Made by a program: the position numbers and the translations under genes
The notes under the pieces: generated by a model
What the model saw: only the letters and a program-made list of their open reading frames with translations
Database searches by the model: none
What the model was told of the DNA's origin: nothing
NCBI GenBank assembly: GCA_025922995.1
Contig: JAICGT010000001.1
Coordinates: 1 to 17,613 of the forward strand
Source: Fimbriimonadales bacterium
Lineage (GTDB): Bacteria; Armatimonadota; Fimbriimonadia; Fimbriimonadales; ATM1
DNA: 17,613 nt
Direction of reading: 5' to 3'
Part shown: one piece after another, positions 14,736 through 17,613 of the stretch
Layout: every line of letters begins with the position of its first letter
How positions within the stretch are numbered: position 1 is the stretch's first letter

Positions 14736-15758
14736 TTAGGCTCCCAGCCCGGCTTTCAATTTCGCAATGATCGTGTCGAACAATGAAAAATAGTCCTTTG
14801 CGGCAGGAACGTGCCCCACGCTGCCGGGGGCGACGACCACTTTGGCGGCGGTTCTTGCCTCCACGAACTTACCATTTCTTGTCGAGTAGAAAGGCTCTTG
14901 CAAGATAACTTTTACACCTTGCGATTTGACAATGTTTACAACATTGGCGAGGTGCGACGGAGTCGGGTCGATGCCCGGCTTCGGCTCCAATTCCTCGATC
15001 ACGTTCAATCCAAAACGATTTGTGAAATAACTCCAACTCTTATGATAAGCGATGATTTTTCCGCCGACATACGGCGCCAGTTGTCCCGCCCACCCGCCTA
15101 ACTGATCAGCTGCGCCTTTGGATTGCAGCGTGGAAAGCAACTCTTTGCTGCGGATCCAACTCCACAAATTGTCCGCGCCGAATTTAGTGACCAGGCCGGC
15201 GCCGAACATGCGCTTGTCCAACTCGGACGCGAAGTTCTTTGCATTTTCGCGATACGCCGCCGCGTTACCAGGGTCGAGGCCCGCCATTTTTTCGGCTAGC
15301 CTGATCGCGATCAGCCTTCCGTTATAAGGATCCAGCCAGACGTGCGGGTTGCCGTAAGGGTGAATATCTCCCATCCCTCGGTTGAGCGGCCCCGTCGGCT
15401 TTTCGAGGATCACAGCCCAATCGCCTGCGTGCGCGTGCCCTCGTGCGCCCTTTTGAACTCGACTGTTGCGACTGCCTCTCAGTATCGCGTCTTCGTAGCC
15501 GATTTCCAAGTCAAGCCCGACGGCGACGTAAAGGTCGGCCTTTGCAAGCAGGCTCATAAAGCTTGGCTTCGCCTCCAGTCGGTGCGGGTCCCTAGCTCCG
15601 GAGACGAGAGCCGTAACGCTGACGTTAGACCCGCCGACAGACTTGGCGATCGACGCAAGGTCCTGTGTGGTCGTGACGACGACGAGCTTTGCGCTTGCAA
15701 CGGCAAACGCGGTTGCTAATACCAGAGAGAGAGAATGTTTTAGATATTTCATGATCAT
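14736..15758 (-). CDS. znuA: Periplasmic metal-binding protein of ABC transporter (ZnuA/TroA-like)
   Basis: 340-residue cluster A-I metal-binding protein that delivers Zn2+ (possibly Mn2+) to the permease encoded downstream. A signal peptide (MIMKYLKHSLSLVLATAFAVASA) is followed by the mature start KLVVVTTTQDLASIAKSVGG. Likely metal ligands are His59 (ARDPHRLEA), His139 (GNPHVWLDP) and His239 (IAYHKSWSYF); the fourth is perhaps Glu288 (ILQEPFYSTR). These sit in the family's usual places. GIDPTPSHLANVV (262-274) is a common family stretch. A His-containing loop between 106 and 133 (HAHAGDW, then IHPYG) may help capture metal. The start overlaps the upstream gene's stop by one base (TAATG); a second ATG two codons on is also possible. 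Metal identity is inferred from the Zur-like neighbour. Confidence 0.92.
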   Translation of the reverse strand: MIMKYLKHSLSLVLATAFAVASAKLVVVTTTQDLASIAKSVGGSNVSVTALVSGARDPHRLEAKPSFMSLLAKADLYVAVGLDLEIGYEDAILRGSRNSRVQKGARGHAHAGDWAVILEKPTGPLNRGMGDIHPYGNPHVWLDPYNGRLIAIRLAEKMAGLDPGNAAAYRENAKNFASELDKRMFGAGLVTKFGADNLWSWIRSKELLSTLQSKGAADQLGGWAGQLAPYVGGKIIAYHKSWSYFTNRFGLNVIEELEPKPGIDPTPSHLANVVNIVKSQGVKVILQEPFYSTRNGKFVEARTAAKVVVAPGSVGHVPAAKDYFSLFDTIIAKLKAGLGA

Positions 15759-16849
15759 TAATACTTGTGTGCGGGATGCTTACCGATAAGGTATTGAAAT
15801 TGAAATGTAAGAAGATTATGGTCATCGTCGAAATTGGAAGTAACGCGCTGCCACTCAAGCCGTAAGTGCTGGAATTCCGTGGCTTTGTACGTGACGCCGA
15901 GTCCGATCGCGCGATGAATATCCGTTGTTCCCGGCAATTCGCTGTAGTCCGCTTTCACCGTGCCGAACCAACGAGGCATAAACTCGTAAGTAATTGCAGC
16001 GAATCCGCCGAAAGTCGAACCCGTCCCGGCCATGCCCGAGTTGCTTCCATAAGCCTCGGCTTCTAAAATCCACGAACCGCCCCGCATGCCCGGCTGAAAC
16101 TTCATCGCGAGGTCCGCACCGTAAAGGTGAGAACTGTCGCCGTCCATCGTCGGTCCCGTGGCGTAAGAAAATCCGACTTGGGCCGACGTGTCGGCGTTGA
16201 AGTCGAAGAATGTCCGGTAACGGGCGACGAACAGTGGATCGTCGAGTCGCGCGCCGGAAAACAGGGGTCCGTCATCCGGATCGAGAATCTCGAACGTGAT
16301 TTCGTTGAATCGATCAGTCGGGAGCAGGTACGAAATCGACGCACCCGGGGCAGCCAGGCCCTCTTCTCCGAGCAAGTCTGCCAGAACGAGCGGGAGGTCG
16401 AGAAACTCGTACTGATCGCGATGGTTGCGATTCGTGCGGCCAATCGCTGCCTTGAACTTGCCGAGCTTTCCGTCCAGGCCACGACCAAAGCCGCCATACC
16501 GCGCGAATGCCTCCTCAATATCGACGGAATACTCTTCCTCCTCGCCTTTCCCATCCTTTTCATGAGCGTGATGGCGGTGCAGCGCGATGTACGCTTCTGC
16601 GGTCCAAAAAGGGTCCACCTCAGAGGCAAAGCCGAGCTCGATCTCGTTGACCCTCACGTGCCTCTCGTCCCGGTCGGGGTGCGCTAGTACGGCGCGAGTG
16701 TCGAACACGATCGACATTTGAATGTTTGACACGGGGCGATCTTGCGCGACAGGTTCGGGCTCGGGAGTAGGCGGAACCGGGTCCTGCATCACTGGCCCGA
16801 CGAGGGCGGCGGCGGCTCCGGCAAGGTGAATCGGTAGGTTCAAGGGCAT
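15758..16849 (-). CDS. Outer-membrane beta-barrel-like protein linked to metal uptake
   Basis: 363 residues. A hydrophobic signal-like start (PIHLAGAAAALVGPVM) without basic residues leads to a Pro-rich segment (23-39). A long series of alternating polar/aromatic strands follows, for example TSAQVGFSYATGP, GGFAAITYEFMPRWFGTVKA and HLRLEWQRVT, ending in LLTFQFQYLIGKHPAHKY. This is the pattern of an outer-membrane beta barrel. Residues 91-106 (HRHHAHEKDGKGEEEE) form a His/acidic loop suited to binding divalent metal. It is the first gene of an operon with the ZnuA-like and ZnuB-like genes, overlapping the former by one base. This suggests it passes metal across the outer membrane or anchors capture at the surface. 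ATG 16849 is preferred: AGGA lies 11 bases upstream and a strong promoter sits just before. The GTG at 16894 lies upstream of the -10 box. Confidence 0.82.
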   Translation of the reverse strand: MPLNLPIHLAGAAAALVGPVMQDPVPPTPEPEPVAQDRPVSNIQMSIVFDTRAVLAHPDRDERHVRVNEIELGFASEVDPFWTAEAYIALHRHHAHEKDGKGEEEEYSVDIEEAFARYGGFGRGLDGKLGKFKAAIGRTNRNHRDQYEFLDLPLVLADLLGEEGLAAPGASISYLLPTDRFNEITFEILDPDDGPLFSGARLDDPLFVARYRTFFDFNADTSAQVGFSYATGPTMDGDSSHLYGADLAMKFQPGMRGGSWILEAEAYGSNSGMAGTGSTFGGFAAITYEFMPRWFGTVKADYSELPGTTDIHRAIGLGVTYKATEFQHLRLEWQRVTSNFDDDHNLLTFQFQYLIGKHPAHKY

Positions 16850-16878
16850 CTCAATTGGTTTCCTATTGCAATGAAGTT

Positions 16879-16901
16879 GAAATAGATGATACACAAATTT
16901 C
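16879..16901. promoter_or_regulatory. Candidate Zur/Fur operator
   Basis: GAAAT (16879-16883) and ATTTC (16897-16901) form an inverted repeat spanning 23 bases. The outer arms and total length match the E. coli Zur box, but the central 13 bases do not fit that consensus well. It covers the -10 box and the predicted transcription start of the metal operon, where a repressor would block polymerase. A Fur-family gene lies immediately upstream. Confidence 0.4.
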
Positions 16902-16914
16902 GCAGTTATTGCAA
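16886..16914 (-). promoter_or_regulatory. Sigma70-type promoter of the metal-uptake operon
   Basis: On the minus strand, TTGCAA (16914-16909) and TATCAT (16891-16886) are separated by exactly 17 bases. The -10 box matches TATAAT at five of six positions and the -35 box matches TTGACA at four of six. Transcription would begin near 16879, leaving a leader of about 30 bases with AGGA before ATG 16849. This is the best promoter I see in the window. Confidence 0.65.
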
Positions 16915-16939
16915 GATTCCTGCGTTAAGGACATCTTTT

Positions 16940-17419
16940 TCAGGGATCCGAACGCTTGCAGTGGGAGCAAACGCCGAGAACTTCGATATGGGCTCGGGTT
17001 CTGTTGAAGCCGCCGCCACCGCCGGCTGCGTCGATAGCGTCGATCGCCGCGCTAGGGATCTCGATCTCTTCCACGCACCCGCATGCGCTGCAAATCAAGT
17101 GCTGGGTTTCGTGCTCGTGGGCGTGCCCGGTCGTGCAGGCGATGTAGCCTTCCATCAAGCCGACGTGGTGAGCGAGACCCATTTCGGCGAGCGTTGTGAG
17201 AATTCGGTAGACCGAAACGACGTCGATCTTCCCTCCCGACTCGATCACGCGCTCACGGATTCCATAGGCGCCGAGTGGCCGGCGCGTGGCGGCGAGGACG
17301 TAAACCACCTGCTTCCGAGGCTCGGTGATCCTGAGACCGGATTCTCGAAGCCGAAGCAGGGCGCGATCGACATAAGCCTTGGATTCGATGGGATCGGCGA
17401 TGTTGCACTGGGCATCCAT
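16940..17419 (-). CDS. Fur-family metal-responsive regulator, probably Zur
   Basis: 159-residue Fur-family repressor. The winged-helix DNA-binding half carries RITEPRKQVVYVLAATRRPL (30-49) and the recognition region DVVSVYRILTTLAEMGL (66-82). The dimerisation half has the structural zinc pairs Cys110-x2-Cys113 and Cys151-x2-Cys154. A Cys95 followed by a His-rich run (GHAHEHETQH, 98-107) resembles the regulatory zinc site of Zur proteins more than the Fur iron site. The gene lies directly upstream of, and in the same direction as, a ZnuA/ZnuB-type cluster with its own promoter, so a zinc-uptake repressor is the most likely role. ATG 17419 has AGGA nine bases upstream; a second ATG two codons downstream (17415) is out of frame. 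Fur, PerR or Mur roles are less likely alternatives. Confidence 0.88.
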   Translation of the reverse strand: MDAQCNIADPIESKAYVDRALLRLRESGLRITEPRKQVVYVLAATRRPLGAYGIRERVIESGGKIDVVSVYRILTTLAEMGLAHHVGLMEGYIACTTGHAHEHETQHLICSACGCVEEIEIPSAAIDAIDAAGGGGGFNRTRAHIEVLGVCSHCKRSDP

Positions 17420-17551
17420 AAAAGTCGTTCCTGCAATATTCTAACATTTAGAGCGACCGCAAGGGATAGCAAGATTTCGTTTACCCCTTCCGACGCGCAG
17501 ACGGCACGGCCATCGTTTCCCACCTGAGTAGAATGGAACTCGCCCGTTTCC

Positions 17552-17613
17552 ATGCCAGAACAGCCCCAAGACGCCGATGCTTCAGGCTCGCTGCGGATCG
17601 AGTCCGTGAATTC
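17552..17613 (+). CDS. Possible 5' end of a plus-strand gene, truncated by window edge
   Basis: From ATG 17552 the frame is open to the edge (MPEQPQDADASGSLRIESVN), a hydrophilic N-terminus with no recognisable family. TAGAAT at 17529-17534 is a good -10 box (five of six) with no convincing -35 box, and there is no clear ribosome binding site. Another ATG at 17533 is open in a different frame. It would diverge from the Fur-family gene. Too little sequence is present for a functional call. Confidence 0.35.
   Translation, partial: MPEQPQDADASGSLRIESVN

Larger units (their letters stand above)
16865..16914. repeat. ATTGCAA repeats flanking the metal-operon promoter
   Basis: ATTGCAAT at 16865-16872 is a perfect 8-base palindrome. 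ATTGCAA recurs at 16908-16914, overlapping the -35 box; both copies extend to TATTGCAA as direct repeats 43 bases apart. Because the core is palindromic they are also inverted repeats. They may be secondary regulator sites or a looping pair; this is inference from position only. Confidence 0.4.

Noticed and set aside
16850..16894. GTG 16894 as start of the outer-membrane protein
   Set aside because: It lies just upstream of the -10 box of the promoter and before the likely transcription start. ATG 16849 has a ribosome binding site.
1..17613. CRISPR arrays, tRNA or rRNA genes, insertion sequences
   Set aside because: Looked for on both strands; no regular repeat-spacer pattern, cloverleaf or transposase was seen.

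Overview
The window is a dense, high-GC bacterial chromosome segment with no rRNA, tRNA, insertion sequence or CRISPR array that I can see. A beta-barrel-like outer-membrane protein next to a periplasmic metal-binding protein points to a Gram-negative (diderm) cell. MutL carries the metal-dependent endonuclease motifs, which argues against an E. coli-like MutH system. The phylum cannot be fixed by eye. Some early-branching diderm group such as Armatimonadota is a guess only.

Layout. Positions 1-3758, minus strand: a fatty-acid beta-oxidation operon with a FadN-type 3-hydroxyacyl-CoA dehydrogenase/enoyl-CoA hydratase, then etfB, then etfA, which runs off the left edge. A hairpin plus T-tract terminator (3771-3795) separates it from a mutL-ruvC DNA repair pair (6037-3831, minus strand, TTGA overlap). 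Diverging from mutL, two co-translated plus-strand genes (6115-8711) encode a zinc-ribbon/TPR membrane protein and an exported TPR protein. A minus-strand membrane protein (8721-9437) converges on them.

Positions 9488-9730 hold the most notable item: an Rdx/SelW-family protein whose second redox Cys codon is an in-frame TGA. A hairpin with bacterial-SECIS geometry lies 16-31 nt downstream of it. This is probably a selenoprotein that ordinary gene calling would truncate to a 61-residue fragment. It is followed after 18 nt by a 909-residue class III cyclase/NTPase/TPR signalling protein.

From about 12.5 kb base composition looks less GC-rich. A Sad/YneI-like succinate-semialdehyde dehydrogenase (plus strand) converges on, and overlaps, a minus-strand metal-uptake cluster: a Zur-like Fur-family regulator, a strong sigma70-type promoter with a candidate operator, an outer-membrane protein with a His/Glu-rich loop, a ZnuA-like binding protein and a ZnuB-like permease. 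No ABC ATPase gene accompanies them. The right edge holds the possible first codons of a divergent plus-strand gene.

Functional picture: beta-oxidation with electron transfer to ETF; mismatch repair and Holliday junction resolution; an uncharacterised two-gene envelope system; a selenium-dependent redox protein next to a signalling ATPase; and zinc (or related metal) uptake across both membranes under a Fur-family repressor.
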